Shown: positions 17,229 through 27,700 of the stretch, one piece after another | How positions within the stretch are numbered: position 1 is the stretch's first letter | Layout: each line of letters starts with the position of its first letter | Source of the DNA: a virus | DNA: 64,000 bases | Strand: one strand, 5' to 3' | Virus record (IMG/VR): IMGVR_UViG_3300031524_001640 | Span: 78,807 to 142,806 of that record | Notes under the pieces: generated by a model | What the model saw: only the letters and a program-made list of their open reading frames with translations | What the model was told of the DNA's origin: nothing | Database searches by the model: none | Program-made: the position numbers and the translations under genes

Positions 17229-19670
17229 TTATACTCCCGGAAATCTAACATTTGGAGGTCCATTTTTGGTCCATCCCAAACGATATTGATTAAGGACACC
17301 TTGTATTGTGTCGTTAAGGGTCAACCAAGGAGTTACCTGATTGGATTCGTCCTGGCATACACACTGTAACATGATGGTATTAGAAACTACATTAGACCCA
17401 CTCAATTGAAGCTGAATGGTTGGGCGTTGGGTAAATACTACAAAATAAGCCCCTAACCCAGTTGGAGTAGGTAAAGATGTAGCATATTGTATGTACTTAA
17501 CCTCTCCATTAAAATCTTCAGAAGATTGGTTATGCCCGTTTATATCATAAACATTAATAGGATAAGTTGGTACAGAAGGTAATGGGTTTAGTATTGATAT
17601 ATCAGGTGATGGGAAATGGGTAGTTGTGTCTAACCACGTCACTCTCATGCCGTTAGTAGCGTATCCTATTGCACCGGGAGTCCCTGTAGTTGCCCAAGGG
17701 ACCTGTCCTAATAAAGGATTTGCTCCTACCATACCTAATTGAGGCTGATTATCTAAAACTGTATAAGTAGTTATTGTCCAATAGTTGGGAGCGTTCAAAG
17801 AGTTCCAGACTTGTCCCACCTGTACCACCTCTGGAAGGACTAAAGTATCATTTGTATTAGTGATAGTAAACGTACCACCAAGAGAACCAACACTAATTGG
17901 TGTTGGAGCAGCTATATTTGGTATCCAAATGCCCGGATTAGTAGCCGGCGTATATATAAGATTGGCTGAGCCATCTGCTCCAGTTACTACAGTAACCGGT
18001 TCGATAGTCGGATCTATATAATTAAGTGTGCCCTTCCAATTATCTGGGTCAACTATAACGTTCAATGTTGCGTTGGGTACTGGTGTTATATTATCATTGC
18101 TATATGCGGTAACTGTCAATAAAGTGTAATCAAAACCGTAATATATAGGACCATACGCTATTAGACCTATAATACTGCTTAGTGTCTCTGGGATTCCTAT
18201 CCTAGGTTTATCACAAGCTAACTGTAGTGAAGCAACTTGTTGTCTACGGTGCTGTAAATAAACATATCCAGAGGATACACCACTAAACGCTGGATTCAAA
18301 TCTATACCAATTTCTGTTGTAGTAACCCCAGTATTCTTTTCATAGGATACTGCTATAGCAGGGCTACATTTTGCGTATACACCTTGTCCAACGTTGGCAT
18401 TCTTAATAGATGAACCTGAACCAGTGGTAGAAGTTATAGTTATTGTCCCAGAAGATTGATTAAATACAAATTTATCAGCATATAATGGGAGTAAAGGCTC
18501 CCCAGAAACTGAGTCTACACCGGGATCAGCATATACCAAGGAGATGTTGTATATTGGATATACTGGTATATTGAAATAATCTACTGGATTACCACTTATT
18601 GTCCCCAATAACAAAGTTTGTGTTGTAGGTTGTGGTGTATTTAACGTAATAGAATTAGTACTTCTATTTAGTGTATAGTATAGGGTTGGTAGATCCGTCC
18701 TAGGGGTGTTGTCTGGGTTAACTAGAGTACAAGCATACCTATACTCTAAGTTCTTTTCATAGAAGTTCTGTCTATCTAACGCCCAAGTCCCAACAAATAT
18801 TGGTGTTTGTGGAGTTGGGGCATAAGGTAAAGTAAATGTTAGATTTGGACCATAGGACGGATAAAACCTCAAATCTGGTTCAGCAGGCAAATAATAACCG
18901 TTAACGCCAGTGAAATAGCAACCATGATTAACTTCCAAGTGAATGTTATCGTCTGAAGTTTGGATAAGGTCTAATGGCTCTAGATCGTCGTTACAGCCAA
19001 TTCCAGCTATAAAATCATCCATTATCGCAGAAGTGTTTTGGTCCCAACTTGTTGGAATAAAAGATGTTGCATTCCTTGTGTCTTCACCTCTCCACCTATA
19101 TTGACCAACTATAAACCCCGGCATAGTTGATGGGATCTGTCTATTAGTTGCCAACAACCTAGTAGAAATTGATAATCCTGCATCGCATCTGAAAACATAG
19201 CAAGGAGCTGTGGGTGAGGTCTGACTAGCTCCTAATGTGGTTCCATTAAGCATTATTAGAGATGACGCCTGTATACCCCAACTATTAAAATCTTGTTCGG
19301 CTCCAGCTGCCACAGTAACTTGTATATTTACTGGTACAACAGTCCCACTGGATATGTGATTGGAACTTAGAATTACTGGCATTCCTGACACACCGAATGG
19401 GTTATCACCAACAGACAAAGATACAATTATCCCGTTTGCTAAGTTTGGCCCGAATGGATAAATAATTATGTTTGATCCGGGTGTAACCACACCACCGCTA
19501 GAAGTTGTATTCGAGCTTACCCAAGTAACATTATCTGTATCACCAAGATATATAGTAGTTGTCTTGGTATAACCATATTCTGGAACAAGGAACTTCTTTG
19601 GTATCCCACCACCAATAGGAAGAGATAGAGTGTTATTTATAGCGTCATAGCTTTTATAGAATCCGATCAT
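17229..19670 (-). CDS. Large beta-rich baseplate protein with Ig-like domain
   Basis: An 813-residue protein, beta-rich with no enzyme motif. Around residues 540-600 a bacterial Ig-like segment is visible (NATLNVIVDPDN ... VVTGADGSANLIYTPA), the kind found in adhesins and phage fibres. The C-terminal 120 residues are rich in aromatics and resemble an assembly domain. It abuts the next gene (19671) without space, so translation is probably coupled. I place it in the baseplate periphery between the wedge proteins and the fibres. Confidence 0.45.
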   Translation of the reverse strand: MIGFYKSYDAINNTLSLPIGGGIPKKFLVPEYGYTKTTTIYLGDTDNVTWVSSNTTSSGGVVTPGSNIIIYPFGPNLANGIIVSLSVGDNPFGVSGMPVILSSNHISSGTVVPVNIQVTVAAGAEQDFNSWGIQASSLIMLNGTTLGASQTSPTAPCYVFRCDAGLSISTRLLATNRQIPSTMPGFIVGQYRWRGEDTRNATSFIPTSWDQNTSAIMDDFIAGIGCNDDLEPLDLIQTSDDNIHLEVNHGCYFTGVNGYYLPAEPDLRFYPSYGPNLTFTLPYAPTPQTPIFVGTWALDRQNFYEKNLEYRYACTLVNPDNTPRTDLPTLYYTLNRSTNSITLNTPQPTTQTLLLGTISGNPVDYFNIPVYPIYNISLVYADPGVDSVSGEPLLPLYADKFVFNQSSGTITITSTTGSGSSIKNANVGQGVYAKCSPAIAVSYEKNTGVTTTEIGIDLNPAFSGVSSGYVYLQHRRQQVASLQLACDKPRIGIPETLSSIIGLIAYGPIYYGFDYTLLTVTAYSNDNITPVPNATLNVIVDPDNWKGTLNYIDPTIEPVTVVTGADGSANLIYTPATNPGIWIPNIAAPTPISVGSLGGTFTITNTNDTLVLPEVVQVGQVWNSLNAPNYWTITTYTVLDNQPQLGMVGANPLLGQVPWATTGTPGAIGYATNGMRVTWLDTTTHFPSPDISILNPLPSVPTYPINVYDINGHNQSSEDFNGEVKYIQYATSLPTPTGLGAYFVVFTQRPTIQLQLSGSNVVSNTIMLQCVCQDESNQVTPWLTLNDTIQGVLNQYRLGWTKNGPPNVRFPGV

Positions 19671-20471
19671 TTATTTAGTCCAGTACGACCTATCTCTCGT
19701 CATTACGTCATTCAATATTTCCATAGCTTGTTGTGTTAGTATCGAACCGTTTGTAGCTATAGTAGCAAAAGCTGGGTCAGTAAGACCAAACATACCCACA
19801 TCACTTACAACTACATCAAAAGGCATCGCTACGTACACATAAGTTATAGTAGCTTCTACAGGAACTTCTGATGAGAATAGTATGGTACTACCATGTATTG
19901 TGTATGAAGGCACAGCCATATTAAATGTTATGGTGCTAATTTGAGGGTTTTTCTGCTGGAATGTATGAGACCAACCATCTACTGATTCCTGTGTCCATAA
20001 ATAATTTGTTTGTTTTGATAAACATAGAGCCAATCTATCTTGAATAAGTGTTGCTGTAACCCCGCTAGTTGTCGTTGTTATATTTATATCAGACACTATA
20101 TTGGATAACATCCTCCAAGACCAAACATTATCTTGGGCTATAGTTAGTAATGGAGAAGAGACATACTGTATACTTCCGTTCAGACTTGTAATTACTAACC
20201 CAGATATTGAGCAAGTTACAACAACGGGTGTTGTTGCTGTCAATTGTATCCCAACATAAGTGCTCAATCCTAGCTCTGTGGCTATACGTTGTAACATAGA
20301 GGCATACGCGTAGTTCTGTGGGATATTCCCCATGACAGTTACCCGCTTCATAAACTCTGATGCTGACTCACCCGGCAATCGTGTCAGCCCAACGTTTACA
20401 CCCAGCATATCAACATAAGTAGTACTATTTACTGGCGTTATGGTCTCTGGGCCAAGATAAAATGTTGACAT
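19671..20471 (-). CDS. Baseplate protein, unrecognised
   Basis: A 266-residue protein. The first 95 residues are helical with the segment LPGESASEFMKRVTVMGNIP, after which it is mostly beta. Its start overlaps the previous stop by one base (TAATG). It lies directly after the 516-residue protein and the J-like protein, a place where phages keep wedge and tail-tip connector proteins (gpI-like in P2). I see no sequence motif that proves such a link; position and size support it. Confidence 0.45.
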   Translation of the reverse strand: MSTFYLGPETITPVNSTTYVDMLGVNVGLTRLPGESASEFMKRVTVMGNIPQNYAYASMLQRIATELGLSTYVGIQLTATTPVVVTCSISGLVITSLNGSIQYVSSPLLTIAQDNVWSWRMLSNIVSDINITTTTSGVTATLIQDRLALCLSKQTNYLWTQESVDGWSHTFQQKNPQISTITFNMAVPSYTIHGSTILFSSEVPVEATITYVYVAMPFDVVVSDVGMFGLTDPAFATIATNGSILTQQAMEILNDVMTRDRSYWTK

Positions 20472-22021
20472 TAATTGGTTACCTCTATACTGTCATAATT
20501 CTTTGTAACATAGATGGCTTGATTAGCTATATCTAATATGTAAGAATCATAAGTAAACATCACCGGTATCGCATAAGATCCTGTCCATATCCAAGCTTGA
20601 TCAAAACTATCAAAACAAATACCAGCGACCTGAGGAACGAATGGGACTGGTAACGACACTTGTGGCGCTAGAGCCAAATTATTATATAAGACGGACTCCT
20701 TTGTTATAGCCCCAGTAATATCTTGACATTCCAAAGTAATTGTATAAGTTCCAGTATTAATTAATGGGAAGGTATGTTTGGTTGGGTAACCACTACGCCA
20801 ACCAAAAGATACTTTAAACGATGTAAAAGCACCACTATTCGTTATGCTATATTGTGTTCCGTTTGGATCCAACACAGACCATCTATATTTGAGAATCTGT
20901 GCACCTGTATATAAAACAGGAAGAAGGTTCACCCATCTCTGCTGTGAAGGATCTTTTGAAGTATCTAAGTGTGCGTTTATTCCACAGACTGGCTGAACCT
21001 GTATAGCCGTGGCTGTTAAATTAGTTGGTAGGGGTTCCCTTCTATCAATATAGATTATTGAAGATTCGGTGACCGCGAATAAACCATATGTATTTGGTTC
21101 TACAACCACATCTACCAAATCTAAATCAGTTGAATATGTATTACATATTTCTAACCCTGTATCTAGCCCTCTGATATACACTTCACTTAATAAGTTTCCC
21201 TGAATCTTCCAATATCTAGGAATATTTTCATCCCTATAGGCGTGATTCACGTATGGTCTATCTGGATCTGGACATGCGGGTAGATTAAATGGGAAACACC
21301 AACAAGTTAATGTGGCACCATTAGGCATACCCCTAACAGTAATGTTATCTATAACTTCCCAACGTAGATCAGAAGTGAAAGCCCCTTGTGAGACTGTAGT
21401 TACAAGGGATTCTTGATATGTACTTCTTTGCTGTGTCCATACCGGTCTAGGATACAATTCTCCAGTTATAAGAATCTCTATTGATCCAGTGTTTACCCCC
21501 ATATTATCTAACCAGAATGTTATGTTATTTGGTATAGGCATAACCAGTGGTCCAGATTGTTGTGTCAGCGGGTTATTATAGGAATCTAAAGATCCTGTCA
21601 TCCTTATCATAACTGCGTTTGATAAAGGCACAGAAGACCTAGTGGTATCAACCAAAATTCCTGTTGGAATGGGTAATGTGTCATCAAAAGGGGTTAGAGT
21701 TATAGTCTGAGACCCTAATGTCCCGGTTACACTATGTAAAACTGGTAGGATAGTAGATGCAGACACAGTATTAGTTAAATCAAGAGATGGTGGCAAAGCA
21801 GCCATAAAATATCTACCCATATTGTCTATATTTAATGGAACCTTCATTGGGTTGGCTGCGTTAATTTCCCTTGATACGCGCATGTTTGTACTCTCTCTTG
21901 CGCAAGCAGCAAGATTCAGCATTTGTGAATCAATTGTGTAAGGTTGTTGTGCTACACGAACATCCTTTGGATCAAAACAATTGAGAAGCACTTGAGTAAG
22001 ATGGGATTTATAATTAGGCAT
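20471..22021 (-). CDS. Baseplate-associated structural protein
   Basis: A 516-residue protein. The first 80 residues look helical and carry LNLAACARESTNMRVSREIN; the middle is beta-rich; residues about 350-430 look like an Ig/PKD-type sandwich (YRWSVLDPNGTQ ... GTYTITLECQD). It starts one base after the J-like gene stop and overlaps the next gene by one base. A wedge or fibre-attachment protein is inferred. The PKD-like domain could serve as a spacer. Confidence 0.45.
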   Translation of the reverse strand: MPNYKSHLTQVLLNCFDPKDVRVAQQPYTIDSQMLNLAACARESTNMRVSREINAANPMKVPLNIDNMGRYFMAALPPSLDLTNTVSASTILPVLHSVTGTLGSQTITLTPFDDTLPIPTGILVDTTRSSVPLSNAVMIRMTGSLDSYNNPLTQQSGPLVMPIPNNITFWLDNMGVNTGSIEILITGELYPRPVWTQQRSTYQESLVTTVSQGAFTSDLRWEVIDNITVRGMPNGATLTCWCFPFNLPACPDPDRPYVNHAYRDENIPRYWKIQGNLLSEVYIRGLDTGLEICNTYSTDLDLVDVVVEPNTYGLFAVTESSIIYIDRREPLPTNLTATAIQVQPVCGINAHLDTSKDPSQQRWVNLLPVLYTGAQILKYRWSVLDPNGTQYSITNSGAFTSFKVSFGWRSGYPTKHTFPLINTGTYTITLECQDITGAITKESVLYNNLALAPQVSLPVPFVPQVAGICFDSFDQAWIWTGSYAIPVMFTYDSYILDIANQAIYVTKNYDSIEVTN

Positions 22022-22022
22022 T

Positions 22023-23228
22023 TTATGAATTACTAATAGATAGAGCTATTGGATTTGGTATAGATTGTTCCACAACAACGCGCTCACCAAGAGCTGGGGT
22101 ATAATCTGTAACTAAGAATCTACTGTATCGTGTGTTATCTGTTCTATCTCTCCAGATAAATATATTTTGTAATGGTTTATTAGGACTACCTATGTCTAAT
22201 ATGTTTTGACTGGCGTTCATCATAACATCTGATATCTCATTTATAACTAACGTGTTACCAACTCCTAAGTTATTTATATAGCTTGCTGCCGCTGTTGCCG
22301 CTGCTGCCATAGCGGCGTTCTGCTCTGCTAACGAGAGCCCTTTTATTGGGGTAACTGTTGTCTCCAAACTTATACCAATCAAATCTGGTGCTAGTGCTAA
22401 CCCAGTCAATGGGAACGCTGTATTGGCATTAATAATTGCTTGAACCTGTTGAAGTAATGCAATAGATACGTTTGGTGATATCCCGTACACATATACATTA
22501 AAGGTTCCTGCTAATGATTCAAATACAATATCTTGAACCCCTGTTACCTGCAGTAATGAAAAAGTTAAATCAGCTCGTGCCGCCCCACCAGTTCCTTGCA
22601 GCTTAAGATTTATTCTATATCTATAACTATCGTCATCTTCAACATCTCTACCAGAGACGACCCCATAGTTATTTGTTACTAACAAAGATCCATATATGGA
22701 ATTAACATAGTTAGTAAAATTACTATAAATATATGTATTAGCAGCAGAGTTCCCACCAGAACCTGACACACTACAGGTAACGCTTATGTTTTGTAAAGAT
22801 GACGTGGCTGAGAGAGCGGTTTCGTAATCAACTGTGTAAAAAGGATCAGATGGGTTACCATCACTAATAGCAGTGCCAGTAGGTATGATTATATCATTAC
22901 CATTATTAATATCCCCAAAAGTTCCACTAGCCACATAGAACTGGAAGTTGTCATCTGTCATGTCTGAAGAAGCGTCTTGTGCAGGGATTCTAATTACGCC
23001 GTAAATAGAACCTATAAAATCTAGATTCTTACCAGTAGCCGTGGTTAAGAAGCTCTGGGTGATCATATTAAATACTCGAAGTTCAGATGAAGACGAGATT
23101 GACGCCACAGCGTCAGCCCAAGCTCTTGCTTTGCCACCAGCAGTAGTTTGTCTCACCCCACTATTCGATAATCCATTCAGAATAGTCTGTGAAATTTGAG
23201 TGGAAGTGTATGGAACTTGAATAGACAT
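22023..23228 (-). CDS. Baseplate J-like protein
   Basis: A 401-residue protein of the baseplate J family (P2 gpJ, Mu gp47, T4 gp6 core). Typical features are the early LDFIGSIYGVIRIPAQDASS segment, the central IIPTGTAISDG strand that precedes a beta domain, the DDDSYRYRINLKLQGTGG block (the family's D-x-x-Y/F-R-x-R-I/L helix) and a C-terminal repeat domain with LGVGNTLVINEI. It forms the wedge ring that surrounds the hub. It overlaps both neighbours' reading frames by one base or lies within two bases, as expected for coupled wedge genes. Confidence 0.85.
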   Translation of the reverse strand: MSIQVPYTSTQISQTILNGLSNSGVRQTTAGGKARAWADAVASISSSSELRVFNMITQSFLTTATGKNLDFIGSIYGVIRIPAQDASSDMTDDNFQFYVASGTFGDINNGNDIIIPTGTAISDGNPSDPFYTVDYETALSATSSLQNISVTCSVSGSGGNSAANTYIYSNFTNYVNSIYGSLLVTNNYGVVSGRDVEDDDSYRYRINLKLQGTGGAARADLTFSLLQVTGVQDIVFESLAGTFNVYVYGISPNVSIALLQQVQAIINANTAFPLTGLALAPDLIGISLETTVTPIKGLSLAEQNAAMAAAATAAASYINNLGVGNTLVINEISDVMMNASQNILDIGSPNKPLQNIFIWRDRTDNTRYSRFLVTDYTPALGERVVVEQSIPNPIALSISNS

Positions 23229-23680
23229 TAGAGTATTACCACCGTTAGTGTAGACCCACTTTTATCTGTTGTTGCTGTTGCCACCATTGTACCAGCTACA
23301 TATACAAATGCCTGTACCATATCACCAGTAACTAACGTTCTAATTGATATAGCCCCTGCTGGTAGAAATGAAGAAGTTAGAGAACTAATTATTCTACGAC
23401 TTAAGGATGTTGTTAGTTCTGAACTAATAACTTGTCCCATAAAACTCTGTAAATCTGCTCCAATATTGTATAAAGCCCATCCTCTATAATCAGCCTTAAG
23501 TCTAGACTGGATGATATCCTTTATACTTTCCATATTGGTTGTTGTTAGAGAGATGTCACCAGTGGCATCCATTAATACTCCACCTCCCCCGGACATCCAT
23601 CGATAATCAGCTATTATCTCAGTCGTAGAGTTTGGGTTATTAGGAGATGGGGGTATTAACGTTGTTATAGTAGTAGCCAT
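23228..23680 (-). CDS. gp25-like baseplate wedge protein
   Basis: A 150-residue protein with the pattern of the gp25/W family: ESIKDIIQSRLKADYRGW, YNIGADLQSFMGQVI, LSRRIISSLTS, and a late beta hairpin. The family's conserved E-P-R type core is weak here (a G-x-D-L-Q-S-F instead), so the call rests on the overall plan and on position before the J-like gene, which is the standard order. The start and stop both use TAATG overlaps. It would link the sheath's first ring to the wedge. Confidence 0.65.
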   Translation of the reverse strand: MATTITTLIPPSPNNPNSTTEIIADYRWMSGGGGVLMDATGDISLTTTNMESIKDIIQSRLKADYRGWALYNIGADLQSFMGQVISSELTTSLSRRIISSLTSSFLPAGAISIRTLVTGDMVQAFVYVAGTMVATATTDKSGSTLTVVIL

Positions 23681-24102
23681 TATAGTCCTACAGCCCCTTC
23701 TGCAGCACCAACAATACCTGATAACCCACTAGAAGCTCTAATTAGCTTCGGAGTGGCGGATTTAAACATTGGCACTGGTGTAACAGCACTAGAGGGTAAC
23801 ATTGATAGATTGAGTGGATTAAGTGTCCAGTATCCACCACCAAATGATATCTGTTGAGGCATAGCTGATAAGCTCATTGGACCAGAAATAGTAACTCCTA
23901 GCTCTGGGCTAACAGTTATAACATGCTTCTGATCCCCAACCATAGCCAAACCATTCTGCTGAGCAATGATATATGGCTGTCCAGTATAACTATTACCAGC
24001 CATCATCTTTTGTGGCGATAGGGCTGGTGTTTTATTAGTAGAAGTACTAGTTGGTTGTGTTTCTAGGTTTACAGCAAAGGTCTTTTGTATTGAATCTGAC
24101 AT
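23680..24102 (-). CDS. Small baseplate/spike-region protein
   Basis: A protein of 140 residues if it starts at 24102 (MSDSIQKTFAV). I prefer this start because the ATG overlaps the upstream stop as TAATG and has GGAAGG six bases before it; the longer frame from 24120 would begin inside that ribosome site. The sequence is rich in P, S, T and M with a Gly-rich C-terminus (SGIVGAAEGAVGL). It may be a PAAR-type or tail-tip protein by position, but no conserved motif is visible. Confidence 0.5.
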   Translation of the reverse strand: MSDSIQKTFAVNLETQPTSTSTNKTPALSPQKMMAGNSYTGQPYIIAQQNGLAMVGDQKHVITVSPELGVTISGPMSLSAMPQQISFGGGYWTLNPLNLSMLPSSAVTPVPMFKSATPKLIRASSGLSGIVGAAEGAVGL

Positions 24103-24704
24103 TACACACCTTCCGGACATTGATGGTCATCAGTTGGTACTCTTGGGACATTGAAGAAGAAGTTCGCTCTTTGTAAGGTGCCACCAAAAGGAGTTCCTTG
24201 AAAGGTATCACCAAACAATTGTTCACAAGGGATATCTGTCACTACTATTTGATCACTTTCCTTTAGTGCACCACGTTGGAAATATTCATTCTCGTTTCCA
24301 ACTGGTACATAAGGGTATTCACAACAATTTATATAACTAGTATCAAAGGAATCAGATAATATATCATTGTTTACTACCTGCCCGTTATTAACAATAGGTG
24401 AGTTATCTTTTAATTTGGCTACCCAAACTAATATAGAGTTTCCATCATTCCAATATACTGGATTTACGAGAGAGGTGCTTGTGGTATCGCCATCCCGTTC
24501 GTTACCAGTTAACGCAAGTAATGGGTAGGATTCAGCCCCAGTATCTGGGACCGGTCCTGTGGCAAGCGACAAATCGGGTGGTACGTTCTTATTTAGACTC
24601 TGCCAATACCTACGTGGGCACTGTGGTTTCCCATCAGTTCCTGCTGCTACATTCTGATTTTTACAAGTTGAACAGGGGCTAACTATAGCCAACGCTGATC
24701 CCAT
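24102..24704 (-). CDS. Cys-containing baseplate-region protein
   Basis: A 200-residue protein with an N-terminal CSTCKN motif and a later PQCPRRYW, possibly binding a metal, and further Cys pairs (NCCEYPY, PCEQLFG). I do not recognise the family. A promoter-like TTGTTG, 17-base spacer and TATACT lies just before it (24722-24750), and GAGGTG precedes the ATG, so it may begin a transcript covering the baseplate genes. It sits between the hub and the wedge. Confidence 0.45.
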   Translation of the reverse strand: MGSALAIVSPCSTCKNQNVAAGTDGKPQCPRRYWQSLNKNVPPDLSLATGPVPDTGAESYPLLALTGNERDGDTTSTSLVNPVYWNDGNSILVWVAKLKDNSPIVNNGQVVNNDILSDSFDTSYINCCEYPYVPVGNENEYFQRGALKESDQIVVTDIPCEQLFGDTFQGTPFGGTLQRANFFFNVPRVPTDDHQCPEGV

Positions 24705-24714
24705 TATTACACCT

Positions 24715-24727
24715 CTATTTAGTATAG
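24715..24727 (-). promoter_or_regulatory. Candidate promoter before the baseplate genes
   Basis: Minus strand CTATACTAAATAG, ten bases before the ATG at 24704. A TTGTTG lies 17 bases upstream of TATACT, which together resembles a sigma-70-type promoter. It matches the motifs at 7895 and 49111. Confidence 0.4.
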
Positions 24728-24754
24728 CTTAAAAGACTAAGAACAACAATAGAT

Positions 24755-27700
24755 TTATGAGTTCTGATTCCAATGCCCCATAATATTAGATACGTAAGTT
24801 TGTGTCTGTGTTGGCCATTGCGTGCCCTTATCTAGATGGTGCTGGAGAGCTCCCGGCCCCATATTGTAAGCGGCTAGTGCTAATGGCCAAGTATGAAACT
24901 TATCATATAATTGCAACATATACGTTATACCACCCTGTATATTCTGTTCAGGAACATAAGGGTCTACATGTAAACCAGCAGCTGTACTTGGTAGTAATTG
25001 AAATAACCCTATAGCTTTCCCCCATTTAGTCATTGGACCTATAGCATTTGGGTTAAGAGTAGATTCTTGCTGTGCCTGAGCTATGGCTAAGTCTACAGGC
25101 ATCGCTTGGTTTTCGGGTCTAGCAGCTACTTTACGAATTAATGCTATGATTGCTTGTTTATCACTAGATATTTTAGATCGTGGTCTAGGTGAAATAGGGG
25201 GAACAGGATTTGGTGTCATAGTTGGGTCCTGCAAAGATGGTGTTATGCTTTGTTTTATTTCCTGCCAAGTGCTCATTAATGGAGCTATTTCATCAGTATA
25301 AAATTGTATCCAATGATCCTTTAACCAATATACTATATCACCTGCTCGATATCCTTGTAAACCACCCACCCAAGGGTTACCAAATCTCATAAGTGGAAAC
25401 ACCATACATAGATTCATTCTTGTAGAGATATTTATAGCTGTAGCAAATGCCCTACCAGCAACCATTACTGCTACAACATCCCCTATAGGACCGCCAAAGA
25501 TGGCTGCTGCCGTTCCACCAGCTACTACTCCCAGTAATGTTGGTGTAGTTACACCAATGGCCGTTGTAGCGTCTCCATAAGCTTGACTATACCCATTTAT
25601 TATCTGGGTCGCGTTAGCCCAAGCCCAACGATATCCATTCAATAACCCCATGGAAGCAGCATCATTAACTATTATCAACGCTCTAGGCTTAATAATAGTA
25701 ATAAACCCCATTTCCTGATTGAATGTGTGAATTACGGAGTCTACTTCTACGGGACCCATCATACCAGTTGCTGGGTCTGTTATAACTACAACATCCCAAG
25801 GCTCAATTTCTGGTGTGCCTTTAATAATTAATTCACCATAATACATCTTTCCACATTCTTCTCTTAAGAAGCTCTGGATAGTTGCTAGACGCATTGGCTC
25901 ATTACCACCACTTTTTAAATTCTTATCCACAGACTCCACAAGCTCGTCAGCGTCTAATACCCGTTGGTGATGACTTGGTATCATCTCATTTATACATAGA
26001 GTGTCATCAGATAACTTTATTGTATTGAAGAATTTATCAGATAATTTTATACCGTTGTGGATTATGGATTCGTGGTCTATGTAATTCCATCTACGAACTG
26101 GTTGAATACGTAACGCCTCATTAACTTTACCGATAGTCCCGTTTATCTTTAGAGTTAAATAATATTCAAGTGAGTTACGAAGATAATTCACCTCTGTTCT
26201 AAAAGACTGCATCTGATAGTTTTGTACCCCTGGCCACCATGATAATAAATCGTTTCCAGTTCTGTTTATCATAGTATTTAGAGAGTCTAATTGTTGGAAA
26301 TAAACATTAGGGTCTTTTGTACTATCTATCTTGTTCATAAATGTGTTTACATAAGTGTCCCCAGGCTGCACGCCGGGTAACACTGGTATGAGATAGTTAT
26401 ATAGCATGGCTGCTGTTTGAGACCTACCTTGTTGGTGATCCCACCAATCTGCAAAGATAGGTTTAGCTACAGCAGGCTGTAGCTTCATTGCAGTAAGTTC
26501 CCCTAAGATTAAATCTCTAGAATAATAGAAATCATTAGGATGTCCAAATATACAAGTAGCATTTGCCTGATATGGGAACCCATATTGTCTAACTGCTAGA
26601 ACGTAATCTGGGTACCTACGTCCTACATCTTTGATATAGAACCAAGGTGTGCGTGCTGTTCCCCCTTTAATATGATAAACAGGCTTTGTACAACCGGGCT
26701 GTTCGAATGTCCAACTTCTAGTAACTGGGAACTTACCAACAACTTCTGTTCCACTATAATTAACCAAATGATTAACTAATATGTTAGCTCCAGACCTATC
26801 ATAACTATTATTAAGTGTCGAAGCAATTGGTCCAGTGCCTCCTAAGGCAGCAAGCGTGTCACTCCATGTAAACCCTTTTACATAACGATCAGGTAAACCA
26901 CCAATCTGCCATTTTCCAAAATGTCTTGCCTGACTTATCTTAAGAATCGCTTTTATTACATTGGAAGCGTCACCATCCCCAGATAAATTCAGCCATCCGC
27001 CGTAAGCTGGAGCTCTAACGTAAGTTAATCCCGCCCATAAATCACGAAATGCCATCATTGGCTGGAATTTAACTAGCCGTATAGCAGCGTCAGTAACACT
27101 ATTAATTATGTTACCAACAAGACCGGGCACAGAAAAACCATCGCTGCTAACTTCGTCTGACATAGAGGTATCCAACTCAGTCAAATAGCTTTGAGCTACA
27201 AGAGTTATAATCCCGTCTTCTTCATCTATTTGTGTGACTTGTCCAACAAATACTGGGTATAACCCGTCTGGATTATTAGAATAACCAAGACGTACTTGTA
27301 TCTTTGATCCAGTTTGTAATGGGTAATACCGCAATGGCACCTTAGGTTGGTTTGTAACGAACGTTTCTCCGGGGGAGTTTAAACTACCTTGACCCTCTTG
27401 ATAGTTATGATTGCCCATTCTACCAGCCATTACAGCACCCGGCATACCTCCTGGGTTAACCGTTGGTGACCCGTCAAGGGAAGTAGGGACCTTAACATCA
27501 TTGCTTAATTCCCATTCTCTCTTACCTTGTACAGAGTTATCGAATAATCTATATGACAACATACCAGATAGGTTTGTAATTCTTATCACAGCAGTATCAG
27601 GCTTGTCCCTATACTTAATCATTTCCATATCAATTACAGAGGCATAAGAATAGAAATTATCATAACAATAGAAAATACTAGTGTTCTTATCCTCCATAAG

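Noticed and set aside
24103-24120. Longer start of the small spike-region protein
   Set aside because: The upstream start has no ribosome site of its own and would overlap the site used by the TAATG-coupled start at 24102.
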